Under the pieces are notes generated by a model. It did no database searches. It was given only the letters and a program-made list of their open reading frames with translations, and was not told where the DNA came from. DNA of 64,000 nt from Streptomyces malachitofuscus. Lineage in GTDB: Bacteria; Actinomycetota; Actinomycetes; Streptomycetales; Streptomycetaceae. Both the position numbers and the translations under genes were made by a program. The DNA is taken from positions 248,001-312,000 of the forward strand of contig NZ_BMUF01000010.1 in assembly GCF_014650055.1 (NCBI RefSeq), read 5' to 3'. This document shows, one piece after another, positions 25,769-34,051 of the stretch. Positions within the stretch are counted from its first letter, which is position 1; the number at the start of each line of letters is the position of its first letter.

Positions 25769-26362
25769 ATGCCACGGAAGCACAAGCCCGAGCAGATCAC
25801 CGACCTGTCACGGTTGAGGGCGGTCATGAATCCACTGCGGATGCAGCTGTACCGGCTGCTGTACGCCGCGGGCACCGCGACCGCCTCTCAGCTCGCCGAG
25901 CATGTCGACGAGACGCCGTCGCTGGTCAGCTACCACTTGCGCAAGCTGGCCGAGCACGGCTTCGTCAGCCAGGCCGGCGGCCAGGGCTCCGACGGGCGCG
26001 AGCGGTGGTGGCAGGTGGCATCCGAGGAGGGCTGGGGCTTCCGCGACTCGGACTTCGCGGACACGCCCGAGGGCGCCGCCGTCGTCGGCGCGGTGACCCG
26101 AGGGATCTTCGACACCCGTGTCGCCCAGTACCGCACGTATCTCGACCAGAAGTCCGCCTGGGGGAAGGCCTGGACCGACGCGTCCTTCAGCTCGGAGTGG
26201 CTGCTCGACCTCACCCCGGCCGAACTCGCCGAGATGAGCGATGAGCTCGAAGCGCTGGCCCGGCGCTGGCGGGAGCGCGGCAGGGCCGCCAAGGCGGCCG
26301 ACGACACCGAGGGCCGCGAGCACGTGTCCGTGCACCTCTACGGCTTTCCGTTCCGGCCCTGA
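25769..26362 (+). CDS. ArsR-type winged-helix regulator
   Basis: 197 residues. An N-terminal winged helix (about 12-95) reads LSRLRAVMNPLRMQLYRLLY, then ATASQLAEHVDETPSLVSYHLRKLAEHGFV, the ArsR-like layout of helices and recognition helix (SLVSYHLRKL), and a wing with GRERWWQVASEE. The C-terminal half is helical with SSEWLLDLTPAELAEMSDEL, typical of actinobacterial helix-turn-helix_20 proteins. It is followed 33 bp later by an MFS exporter on the same strand, so the pair is probably an auto-regulated efflux operon. ATG at 25769; the repeats at 25708-25753 are its probable binding site. Confidence 0.88.
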   Translation: MPRKHKPEQITDLSRLRAVMNPLRMQLYRLLYAAGTATASQLAEHVDETPSLVSYHLRKLAEHGFVSQAGGQGSDGRERWWQVASEEGWGFRDSDFADTPEGAAVVGAVTRGIFDTRVAQYRTYLDQKSAWGKAWTDASFSSEWLLDLTPAELAEMSDELEALARRWRERGRAAKAADDTEGREHVSVHLYGFPFRP

Positions 26363-26395
26363 CCCGGCCGCATCCACGACGTACTGGAGCCCACG

Positions 26396-27685
26396 ATGGC
26401 CACCACCTCGGAGACGGCCCTGCCCGGACACGTCTCCACACCGGCCCACCGCGACGGCAATGTGCTGCGCTGGCTCACCGCCCACACCGTCTCCCTGATG
26501 GGCGACAGTGTGTACTTCGTCGCCCTGGCCTGGTCCGCCCAGAAGGCCGCCGGTCCTACCGAAGTCGGCCTCGTGATGGCCGCCGGGGCAGTACCACGAG
26601 CGCTGCTGATGCTCGGTGGGGGTGTGGTGGCCGACCGGTTCGACCCCCGCCGGGTGATTCTCGGCAGCGACGCGCTGCGCTGTCTTCTCATCCTGGCGGT
26701 GGCCGCCGGTATCGCGCTGACGGCTCCGGCCCTGTGGATCCTGGTCGCGGTGGCGCTCGTCTTCGGCGCCGCCGACGCGCTGTTCGTACCCGCTGTCGGT
26801 GCTCTCCCGCCCCGGATCACCGCCCCTGACCAGCTGGCCCGGATCACCGGCATGCGTTCGCTGTCGATGCGCCTCAGCCAGATCGCCGGCCCGCCGATCG
26901 GCGGCCTGGCCATGGGACTGGGCGGACCCGCGGCCGCCTTCACCGTCGCCGGACTGCTCATCGCCCTGTCCCTGCCCCTGCTGCTGACGATACGGATACG
27001 GCCCCTCGGGGCGCCGGACGTGGAGCGGCCGGAGCCCGGCCCAGCGCGGCAGGACCTGCTCGACGGCCTGCGCTACATCCGCCGCCACCGCCTCATCGGG
27101 CCGCTCGTCGCCGCCGGCGCCATCTGCGAACTCGGCCTCACCGGCACCCTCAACGTCGGCATGGTGCTCCTCAACGCCGAACGCGGCTGGGGACCTTCCG
27201 GCTACGGCTGGATCGTCAGCGGCTTCGGTGCGGGTGCCGCGGCCGGCGCCGCGCTGCTCACCATCGCCGGTTGGCTGCCCCGTGCCGGCCTGACGATGGC
27301 GGGGACGCTGCTCGTCAGCTGCGCGGGTGCGGCCACGGTCGCTCTGGTGCCGGCCCTGTGGCTCGCCGTGGTGCTGGCCGCGGTCATCGGACTGTGCGCG
27401 GGAGTCTTCGCCAGTCTGGACAACGCCCTCATACAGACCGCGGCGGACCCGGCCTATCTCGGGCGGGTCACCTCCGTCGTCATGCTCACCATGGTCGGTC
27501 TCGCCCCCCTCAGCTATCCGCTGGTCGGTGCCGCCATCGGAGCCTGGGGCGCCGCCCCGGTGTTCGTCGCGTGCGGCATCTTCGCCGGCCTGGGCGTGGC
27601 CATCGCCCTGGCCTCCGACGCGGTGCGGCACGCCGAACTGCCCCGGCAGCGGCCCGAGGACCGGCCCGTGATCGCGGCCGCCTGA
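26396..27685 (+). CDS. MFS exporter (MFS_3-like)
   Basis: 429 residues, 12 predicted membrane helices. The loop after helix 2 carries GGGVVADRFDPRRVIL, the MFS motif A form, and later blocks (SLSMRLSQIAGPPIGGLAMG) match efflux carriers of the enterobactin-exporter/MFS_3 branch. The substrate is unknown. It follows an ArsR-type regulator in the same operon (33-bp gap), a common arrangement for drug efflux. ATG at 26396 with GGAG about 10 nt upstream. Confidence 0.9.
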   Translation: MATTSETALPGHVSTPAHRDGNVLRWLTAHTVSLMGDSVYFVALAWSAQKAAGPTEVGLVMAAGAVPRALLMLGGGVVADRFDPRRVILGSDALRCLLILAVAAGIALTAPALWILVAVALVFGAADALFVPAVGALPPRITAPDQLARITGMRSLSMRLSQIAGPPIGGLAMGLGGPAAAFTVAGLLIALSLPLLLTIRIRPLGAPDVERPEPGPARQDLLDGLRYIRRHRLIGPLVAAGAICELGLTGTLNVGMVLLNAERGWGPSGYGWIVSGFGAGAAAGAALLTIAGWLPRAGLTMAGTLLVSCAGAATVALVPALWLAVVLAAVIGLCAGVFASLDNALIQTAADPAYLGRVTSVVMLTMVGLAPLSYPLVGAAIGAWGAAPVFVACGIFAGLGVAIALASDAVRHAELPRQRPEDRPVIAAA

Positions 27686-27711
27686 CGAGAGCACCGACGG
27701 ATACTTGCCGG

Positions 27712-28356
27712 ATGGAGGGATCAAGGGCTTCTTGGGTCAACACCACGCACGACTGGCACGGCACCGTGGACGCGGACCATCTCCGCCACATCCGCCGGAC
27801 GCCTGGGGACTTCGCTCCTGGCGGGCCGGGACACCTCGTTCTGGAGGTCGTTGCCTATGCCGCTGACGAGGCGGCGAGCCGGGGCGGCGGACGATGCGTG
27901 ATCACGTTGCACGCCGACGGCTCCGTGTCGGTGCGGGACGACGGCCGGGGCACCGACACCCGGACCGACGAGCACGGCCGGGTGGTGAAGAAGCCCGTCA
28001 TGGCCACGAAGGACCTTCGGTTCTTCGATCTCTCGGAGACGCAACGGCTACCGGACGGACATCCCCGTCGCGGCATGTCCGTCGTCGCGGCGCTGAGCGA
28101 GTGGCTGATCCATACCAACCGCCGCATCAACGGAACGTGGACCCAGCGCTATGAGTACGGCGTCCCGGTGACCGGTCTGGAGCCCGGCGAGACCGACGGA
28201 ACCACCGGGACCTGCGTCCGCTTCCTGCCGGACCGAGCCCTGCGCCCGGGATGGTCCTTGACCACGGACGATCTGGCGCGGTGGTCCGAGCACTGGCCCG
28301 ACCTGACCGTCCTCCTCGACGATCGGCGCGACCGCGTGGACCGGGCAGGCCCATGA
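27712..28356 (+). CDS. Stand-alone GyrB-like GHKL ATPase-domain protein
   Basis: 214 residues corresponding to the N-terminal ATPase (GHKL) domain of DNA gyrase B and ending there; the transducer, TOPRIM and C-terminal domains are missing. Alignable parts: HLRHIRRTPGDF (GyrB VRKRPGMYIG region), GHLVLEVVAYAADEAA (motif I), VSVRDDGRGTDT (Asp and Gly of motif II), YEYGVPVTGLE and TTGTCVRFLPDRAL. In motif I the Mg-binding Asn of EVVDNxxDE is Tyr. It might bind nucleotide without normal hydrolysis. The ATG at 27712 has GATACT (27700-27705) ending 6 nt upstream and no Shine-Dalgarno, so it may be leaderless. Role unknown. Confidence 0.75.
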   Translation: MEGSRASWVNTTHDWHGTVDADHLRHIRRTPGDFAPGGPGHLVLEVVAYAADEAASRGGGRCVITLHADGSVSVRDDGRGTDTRTDEHGRVVKKPVMATKDLRFFDLSETQRLPDGHPRRGMSVVAALSEWLIHTNRRINGTWTQRYEYGVPVTGLEPGETDGTTGTCVRFLPDRALRPGWSLTTDDLARWSEHWPDLTVLLDDRRDRVDRAGP

Positions 28357-28467
28357 CCGAAAGACGTCACGACGGAATGCGCCGGTTGTCGCTCCGGTGT
28401 TGCCCGGTCCCCCGTCCCGGCTCGACACGGGCGGGATACGGGCCGTGGAAAAGGGAATTGAACCGCC

Positions 28468-28980
28468 ATGGCCACCACCAGCCCACGCGGCGCACTGTCC
28501 CTGACCGCCACCGCCCTCACCGCCTCCGTCGCCCTCTACATGGCGCTCGTGGCGTTGGGCAACATCACGGACTTCGGAACGAACCAGGAGTTCGTCCGGC
28601 ATGTCCTGGCCATGGACACCACGTTCAAGGACGACGACCTGATGTGGCGCGCGATCACCAACGAGGGCGTGCAGGACGCCGCGTACGTCGCGATCATCGT
28701 CTGGGAGACGGCCGCCGCGCTGGTCCTGCTGTACGGCACCTGGCTCTGGGCCCGTCGCGACCACCCGCGCGCCCGCCGCTTCTCCACCTACGGTCTGCTG
28801 ATGGTCATGCTGCTGTTCGGTGCCGGCTTCATGGCGATCGGCGGCGAGTGGTTCGCGATGTGGCAGTCGGAGGACTGGAACGGCCTGGACGCGGCCCTGC
28901 GCGTCTTCGTCCTCAGCGGCATCGTCCTCCTGATCAACCACCTGCCGGGGCTGCAGACCGATGGACGCGAGGTCCGCTGA
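28468..28980 (+). CDS. DUF2165 small membrane protein
   Basis: 170 residues with four hydrophobic segments (about 10-30, 75-95, 108-128, 140-158) and the DUF2165 layout: a long loop after helix 1 (NITDFGTNQEFVRHVLAMDT) and an AIGGEWFAMWQS turn near the end. Function unknown; members are predicted inner-membrane proteins. ATG at 28468 preceded by GGGAA. It stands alone, with 111 bp before it and a VapBC operon after it. Confidence 0.85.
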   Translation: MATTSPRGALSLTATALTASVALYMALVALGNITDFGTNQEFVRHVLAMDTTFKDDDLMWRAITNEGVQDAAYVAIIVWETAAALVLLYGTWLWARRDHPRARRFSTYGLLMVMLLFGAGFMAIGGEWFAMWQSEDWNGLDAALRVFVLSGIVLLINHLPGLQTDGREVR

Positions 28981-29006
28981 CGACCGCGATACTCCACCCG
29001 CCTCGC

Positions 29007-29029
29007 TTATGGCATTTGCGATGCCATAA
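29007..29029. promoter_or_regulatory. VapB-type operator overlapping the -10 element
   Basis: TTATGGCAT-5-ATGCCATAA is a perfect 9-bp inverted repeat. The right arm overlaps a CATAAT -10 element (29025-29030) that ends 7 nt before the antitoxin ATG. A protein bound here would block RNA polymerase, as expected for auto-repression of a toxin-antitoxin operon. Confidence 0.8.
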
Positions 29030-29037
29030 TGGGCCCC

Positions 29038-29319
29038 ATGGCTGACGACGACACCGAATTCCCTCCCGGCGACGGCCCCAGCAGTGGCGTCTCCGTCACC
29101 TTGACCGCCGGCACACTGCAGGCGATCCGTGAGCGGGTCGGCAAGCGGGGTGTCTCGGCATACCTGGAGAAGGCGGCTCAGCGGCAGATCGAGCGAGATC
29201 ATCTGGACGAGTTGATCGCCTCCTTCGAGGAGGTCCACGGGCCTGCGGACCCGGACGCCGTGGCGGCCAAGCGTGCCCGGCTCACCGGGGAGGGCTCCGG
29301 GGCGGGGGCCGCCGCGTGA
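29038..29319 (+). CDS. VapB-like antitoxin
   Basis: 93 residues. The N-terminal part has a ribbon-helix-helix-like form (VSVTLTAGTLQAIRERVGKRGVSAYLEKAA), suiting DNA binding; the C-terminal part is charged and helical (RDHLDELIASFEEVHGPADP), the sort of tail that wraps a PIN toxin. Its stop overlaps the GTG of the toxin gene (GTGA). The start at 29038 is supported by the CATAAT -10 element 7 nt upstream and the absence of a Shine-Dalgarno site, so translation is likely leaderless. Confidence 0.85.
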   Translation: MADDDTEFPPGDGPSSGVSVTLTAGTLQAIRERVGKRGVSAYLEKAAQRQIERDHLDELIASFEEVHGPADPDAVAAKRARLTGEGSGAGAAA

Positions 29320-29714
29320 GCGGTGCGCTCGTCCTGGACAGTGAAGGGCTGGCCAAGGCCGTGCAGCGCGACCGTGAGGTGCACGAGTGGCTGACGGCCG
29401 CCCGGGAGGCGGATCTGCCAGTGATCACCTCGGCGGCGGTCCTGGTCGAGGTGATCCATCCCAGGATCAACGATGCGGCGCTGCGATGGACGCTCTCACG
29501 GCTGCGCGTGGAGCCGGTCACCCCGACGCTCGCCCAGTCCGCCGCCGCCCTGCTGCGTGCCGCCGGCCTGCACGGCCACAAGTACGCCATCGACGCCATG
29601 CTCTGCGCGACCGCCCTGCAACACCCGGGCAGGGTGACCGTCCTGACCTCCGACGCAGAGGACATCGGCCTGCTCACGGCCCAGCATCCACGCGTGGTTG
29701 CCGAGAAGGTCTGA
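29316..29714 (+). CDS. VapC-like PIN-domain ribonuclease toxin
   Basis: 132 residues with the PIN fold acidic triad: Asp8 in LVLDSEG, Glu in VLVEVIHP (about 46), Asp in YAIDAML (about 93) and Asp in LTSDAEDI (about 112). VapC toxins cut specific RNAs in a Mg2+-dependent way and are held inactive by the VapB partner encoded just upstream with a 4-bp overlap. The end lies 9 bp from the convergent LDT-like gene. RNA target not predictable. Confidence 0.9.
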   Translation: MSGALVLDSEGLAKAVQRDREVHEWLTAAREADLPVITSAAVLVEVIHPRINDAALRWTLSRLRVEPVTPTLAQSAAALLRAAGLHGHKYAIDAMLCATALQHPGRVTVLTSDAEDIGLLTAQHPRVVAEKV

Positions 29715-29723
29715 GGCGCCCGG

Positions 29724-30290
29724 TTACTCGACCACGCGTACCGTCGTGCCCGCCGTGGCGAAGGTCCACAGGGCCTTGCCGTCGGACTTGGACACGCGGA
29801 TTCCGCCGGTTTTCGCGTCCGGGGCCGGGGGCGGGGGCGAGGAGCCGTCGACCGCGTTGGAGAAGGCCACGGAGATGCCGGACTTCGCGGCGAAGTAGAC
29901 GATGTGCTCCACCGGGACGCCGTCGCTGCCCGTCGTGGCCTCGGTGCGGGTGCCGATCGTGTAGCTGCCGGGGTCCGGGGAGACCGTGCCGGGCCAGACC
30001 ACGAAGGAGCGGCGGGGCGCGTCGCTGGCGTCCACCAGCCAGACGCGCTTCTGCCCGAGGGAGTAGACGATCCGGCGGCCGGTGCCCGAGTCCGCGGGGA
30101 CCGCCGCCGGCTTCTTCTCCTCCGGCCCGGCGGACGGCTTGGCGTCCGCCGTGGCCGACGCGCTCGGCCGGCTGGTGGCCGCGGTGGGCTTCGTCCCCTG
30201 GTCCGCCTGGACGGCCAGCGCCGCCACCACGGCTATCGCCCCCGTGGTCAGCCCGGTCACCCAGGCCCACGAAGGAAGACGGGCAGACAC
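29724..30290 (-). CDS. Secreted L,D-transpeptidase-like protein without the catalytic Cys
   Basis: 188 residues. One N-terminal membrane/signal segment (WVTGLTTGAIAVVAALAV), a Ser/Ala/Pro/Lys-rich linker (~35-70), then a YkuD-like domain: IVYSLGQKRVWLVDAS, SFVVWPGTVSPDPGSYTIG, and a final TGGIRVSKSDGKALW before AGTTVRVV. In L,D-transpeptidases the last segment is SHGCIRM..., where His and Cys form the active site. Here it reads KTGGIRV, so both are missing. It may bind cell-wall peptides or be a degraded enzyme. It lies 75 bp downstream of fbiC on the same strand. GTG start at 30290 has no clear ribosome-binding site. Confidence 0.7.
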   Translation of the reverse strand: MSARLPSWAWVTGLTTGAIAVVAALAVQADQGTKPTAATSRPSASATADAKPSAGPEEKKPAAVPADSGTGRRIVYSLGQKRVWLVDASDAPRRSFVVWPGTVSPDPGSYTIGTRTEATTGSDGVPVEHIVYFAAKSGISVAFSNAVDGSSPPPPAPDAKTGGIRVSKSDGKALWTFATAGTTVRVVE

Positions 30291-30365
30291 CGGTACGCAT
30301 CTCCTCAGCTACGGGTCCCGAACGCGCGTCGGATCATCCTACCGCCGGCGTCGCCGGGGCCCGTC

Positions 30366-32954
30366 TCAGTCCAGGACCGGCAACAGCTCCGGCAGATGGC
30401 CGTCCGAGGCCTCCGCGGCACGGCGGCGTTCCTCCGGGACCTCGCCGTACAGCGTGGTGCGCGGCCTCGCCGGGCGGCCCGCCGCCTCCGCCACCGCTAT
30501 CAGGTCCCTGACCGACTTGTAGGAGCCGTAGGACGAGCCCGCCATGCGCGAGATCGTCTCCTCCATCAGCGTGCCGCCCAGATCGTTCGCCCCGGAGCGG
30601 AGCATCTCCGCCGCACCCTCCGCGCCCAGTTTCACCCAGCTCGTCTGGATGTTGGGGATCCAGGGGTGCAGCAGCAGCCGCGCCATCGCCGTGACCGCGC
30701 GGTTGTCACGGACCGTCGGGCCCGGGCGGGCGATCCCGGCCAGGTAGACGGGGGCGTTGGTGTGCACGAAGGGCAGGGTCACGAACTCCGTGAAGCCGCC
30801 CGTGCGCCGCTGGATGTCCGCCAGGGTCCGCAGATGGCCCAGCCAGTGGCGCGGCTGGTCGACATGGCCGTACATCATCGTGGACGAGGAGCGGATGCCC
30901 AGCTCGTGGGCCGTGGTCACCACCTCGATCCAGGTGGCCGCCGGCAGTTTGCCCTTGGTCAGGATCCAGCGGACCTCGTCGTCGAGGATCTCCGCCGCCG
31001 TGCCGGGGATGGTGTCGAGCCCCGCCTCCTTCGCGGCCGTCAGCCACTCCCGGATCGACAGGCCGGTGCGGCTCGCCCCGTTCACCACCTCCATCGGGGA
31101 GAAGGCGTGCACATGCATGCCGGGGACGCGTTCCTTGACCGCCTTGGCGATGTCGAAGTACGCCGTCCCGGGCAGGTCCGGGTGGATCCCGCCCTGCATG
31201 CAGACCTCCACCGCGCCCACGTCCCACGCCTGCTGGGCGCGGTCGGCGACCTGGTCCAGGGACAGCGTGTAGGCGTCGGCGTCCGTGCGGCGCTGGGCGA
31301 AGGCGCAGAAGCGGCAGCCGGTGTAGCAGACGTTGGTGAAGTTGATGTTGCGGGTGACGATGTACGTCACGTCGTCGCCCACCGCCGACCTGCGCACGTC
31401 GTCCGCCACCCGGCACAGGGCGTCCAGCGCCGGACCGTCGGCGTGCAGCAGCGCGAGCGCCTCCGCGTCGGTCAGCCGCGTCGGGTCGTCGGCCGCCGTG
31501 CGCAGGGCCTCGCGCACATCGGTGTCGATGCGCTCGGGGACCATCCCGGGGGCGGCGGCCTCGCGCAGGGCGTCCCAGTCGCCGTACACCTCGTCGAAGT
31601 CGTCGCGGCGGTCGGCGGTGCGTCCCTCGGTGTCGATGGTGCGGTGCAGATCGGTGCGGCCGGCCGCGGTGAACGCCTCGTCCGGCTCCTGCCAGGGCAG
31701 CCCCTCGGGGAGCGCGTCCGGGCGCGCGAGTCCCGTCTCCGGGTCGGCGAGCGCGGCCACGTGCGGGCGCAGCCGCGGGTCAAGCCAGGGCTCGCCGCGC
31801 CGGACGAACTCCGGGTAGACGCAGAGCCGTTCGCGCAGCTCGAAACCGGCCGCCCGGGACTTCTCGGCCAGTTCCTCGATCTGCGGCCACGGGCGCTCGG
31901 GGTTGACGTGGTCGATGGTGAGCGGGGAGACGCCGCCCCAGTCGTCGATGCCGGCCGCGATCAGCCGCTCGTACTCGGAGTCGACCAGGTTCGGCGGGGC
32001 CTGGAGGCAGGCGGACGGACCGAGGACGTGCCGGGCCACGGCGACCGTGGCGACCAGTTCGTCCAGCTCCGCGTCCGGCATGCCGCGCATCGCGGTGTCC
32101 GGCTTGGCGCGGAAGTTCTGGATGATCAGTTCCTGGATGCCGTGGTGGGCGCGGGAGATCTTCCGCAGCGCGAAGAGGGACTCGGCCCGCTCCTCGTACG
32201 TCTCGCCGATGCCGATGAGGATGCCGGAGGTGAAGGGGACCGAGGAGCGGCCCGCGTCCTCCAGGACCCGCAGCCGCACGGCCGGCTCCTTGTCCGGGGA
32301 GCCGTGGTGGGGGCCGCCGGGCTCGGACCACAGGCGGGTCGCGGTGGTCTCCAGCATCATGCCCATCGACGGCGCGACCGGCTTCAGGCGCTGGAAGTCC
32401 GTCCAGGTCATGACGCCCGGGTTGAGGTGCGGGAGGAGGCCGGTCTCCTCCAGGATGCGGATCGAGATCGCGCGGACGTAGGCGATCGTGTCGTCGTAGC
32501 CGTGTGCGTCGAGCCACTCGCGCGCCTCGGGCCAGCGGTCCTCGGGCTTGTCGCCCAGGGTGATGAGGGCTTCCTTGCAGCCGAGGGCGGCACCCTTGCG
32601 GGCGATGTCCAGCACCTCGTCCGGCGACATGAACATCCCGTGCCCGGCCCGGCGCAGCTTGCCGGGCACGGTGACGAACGTGCAGTAGTGGCACTTGTCC
32701 CGGCACAGCCGGGTCAGCGGGACGAAGACGCTCTTCGAGTAGGTGATGACCCCGGGCCGGCCGGCCGCCTCCAGGCCCGCGTCCCGGACCCGGGCGGCCG
32801 ATGCGGAGAGGTCCCGCAGGTGCTCACCGCGCGCCTGGAGCAGCACCGCCGCCTCGGCGGCGTCCAGGGAGACGCCGTCCCGGGCGCGTCTGAGGGCGCG
32901 GCGCAGGGAGTTCTCGGTCGGGCCGCCGGTTCCGGTGGTCGCGGAAGTCGTCAT
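30366..32954 (-). CDS. fbiC: Bifunctional FO synthase CofGH (FbiC)
   Basis: 862-residue fusion of two radical-SAM enzymes that together make 7,8-didemethyl-8-hydroxy-5-deazariboflavin (FO), the core of coenzyme F420. CofG half: CRDKCHYC cluster with Cys 84, 88 and 91. CofH half: VCYTGCRFC with Cys 543, 547 and 550; both match CxxxCxxC for a 4Fe-4S cluster. Length fits actinobacterial FbiC. An LLM-type (F420-using) oxidoreductase gene ends 24 bp upstream on the same strand, so they may share a transcript. TATGCT (32961-32966, reverse) ends 6 nt before the ATG, allowing a leaderless transcript too. Confidence 0.96.
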   Translation of the reverse strand: MTTSATTGTGGPTENSLRRALRRARDGVSLDAAEAAVLLQARGEHLRDLSASAARVRDAGLEAAGRPGVITYSKSVFVPLTRLCRDKCHYCTFVTVPGKLRRAGHGMFMSPDEVLDIARKGAALGCKEALITLGDKPEDRWPEAREWLDAHGYDDTIAYVRAISIRILEETGLLPHLNPGVMTWTDFQRLKPVAPSMGMMLETTATRLWSEPGGPHHGSPDKEPAVRLRVLEDAGRSSVPFTSGILIGIGETYEERAESLFALRKISRAHHGIQELIIQNFRAKPDTAMRGMPDAELDELVATVAVARHVLGPSACLQAPPNLVDSEYERLIAAGIDDWGGVSPLTIDHVNPERPWPQIEELAEKSRAAGFELRERLCVYPEFVRRGEPWLDPRLRPHVAALADPETGLARPDALPEGLPWQEPDEAFTAAGRTDLHRTIDTEGRTADRRDDFDEVYGDWDALREAAAPGMVPERIDTDVREALRTAADDPTRLTDAEALALLHADGPALDALCRVADDVRRSAVGDDVTYIVTRNINFTNVCYTGCRFCAFAQRRTDADAYTLSLDQVADRAQQAWDVGAVEVCMQGGIHPDLPGTAYFDIAKAVKERVPGMHVHAFSPMEVVNGASRTGLSIREWLTAAKEAGLDTIPGTAAEILDDEVRWILTKGKLPAATWIEVVTTAHELGIRSSSTMMYGHVDQPRHWLGHLRTLADIQRRTGGFTEFVTLPFVHTNAPVYLAGIARPGPTVRDNRAVTAMARLLLHPWIPNIQTSWVKLGAEGAAEMLRSGANDLGGTLMEETISRMAGSSYGSYKSVRDLIAVAEAAGRPARPRTTLYGEVPEERRRAAEASDGHLPELLPVLD

Positions 32955-32978
32955 CCTTTGAGCATACGTTCGGGATGA

Positions 32979-33839
32979 TCAGGAACCCTGGCCGTCCACG
33001 AACGGCTGGACGGCGTCCAGCGCCCGCAGCACCTCCGCCTCCCCCTCCGGGGGCAGCTGCACCACGACCTCCTCGACGCCCAGCTCCGCGAAGTGCGCCA
33101 GTTTTCCCGCGCTGGGCAGGACGGCGTACGGCACGACCTGGAGGGCGCCCGGGTCGCGGCCCGCGCCGGCCCAGGCGGCGCGCAGCAGGGGCAGCGACTC
33201 GGTCAGGCCCCGCCCGCCGATCGGCAGCCAGCCGTCGGCGTACTCGCAGATGTGCGCGAACAGCTTCGGCCCGGCCGCCCCGCCGACCAGCGTGCGCGGG
33301 CCGACCACCGGACCGCGCGGCTTCTGCACCGGCTTGGGGTGCGCGAAGCTCGCCCGTACGCTCCCGAACTCGCCCTCGTACGCGGTCGGTTCCTCCGACC
33401 ACAGCGCCCGCATCAGGCCCATCCGGTCGCGCACCAGCTCGCGCCGGGTACGCCACTTGACCCCGTGGTCGGCGGCCTCCTCCACGTTCCAGCCGAAGCC
33501 GAGGCCGAGTGTGAACCGGCCGCCGGAGAGGTGGTCCAGGGTCGCGACCTGCTTGGCCAGGTCGATCGGGTCGTGCTGCGCGGCGAGGGTGATGCCGGTG
33601 CCCAGTCCGAGCCGCTCGGTGACGGCGGCGGCCTGCCCGAGCGCGACGAAGGGGTCCAGCGTGCGGCCGTACTCCCGCGGCAGTTCCCCGCCCGCCGGGT
33701 ACGGGCTGGTCCGCTCGACGGGGATGTGCGTGTGCTCGGGCAGGTACAGCCCGGCGAATCCCCGCTGCTCCAGTTCACGGGCGAGCCGGACGGGGGTGAT
33801 CGTCTCGTCGGTGAGGAAGATCGTGACGGCGATGCGCAT
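32979..33839 (-). CDS. LLM-class F420-dependent oxidoreductase
   Basis: 286 residues of the luciferase-like monooxygenase TIM-barrel family that uses F420. Recognisable parts: YLPEHTHIPVERTSPYP near residue 33, LGTGITLAAQHDPIDLAKQVATLD, GRFTLGLGFGWNVEEAADHG, and a C-terminal GVEEVVVQLPP. ATG at 33839 with GAAAGG about 5 nt upstream on the reverse strand. It precedes fbiC by 24 bp, so a cofactor-making enzyme and a probable cofactor-using one sit in the same operon. The substrate is unknown. Confidence 0.9.
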   Translation of the reverse strand: MRIAVTIFLTDETITPVRLARELEQRGFAGLYLPEHTHIPVERTSPYPAGGELPREYGRTLDPFVALGQAAAVTERLGLGTGITLAAQHDPIDLAKQVATLDHLSGGRFTLGLGFGWNVEEAADHGVKWRTRRELVRDRMGLMRALWSEEPTAYEGEFGSVRASFAHPKPVQKPRGPVVGPRTLVGGAAGPKLFAHICEYADGWLPIGGRGLTESLPLLRAAWAGAGRDPGALQVVPYAVLPSAGKLAHFAELGVEEVVVQLPPEGEAEVLRALDAVQPFVDGQGS

Positions 33840-33901
33840 GGGCGGCCTTTCGAACGCGGACGACGCCCCATGCATACCCGGGCCCGCCCCTCCTGTCCAT
33901 A

Positions 33902-33913
33902 CCGACCAGTCGG
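33902..33913. promoter_or_regulatory. TetR-type palindrome CCGACCAGTCGG
   Basis: A 5-2-5 inverted repeat within ATACCGACCAGTCGGCAT in the 212-bp spacer between the LLM and CehA-type genes. It resembles operator cores of several TetR-family repressors. No TetR gene is directly adjacent. Confidence 0.35.
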
Positions 33914-34051
33914 CATCGGCCACGCGCGCCACCCCGGGATCTGCCGATTCCCTTCCCTTCCAAGGGAGTTCACTGCTCAATACAAAGGTTGCACCGCACC
34001 ACCCCTGCACCACCCAAGCCCTGTCATCACCGACACCCTGGGAGCAGCAGC

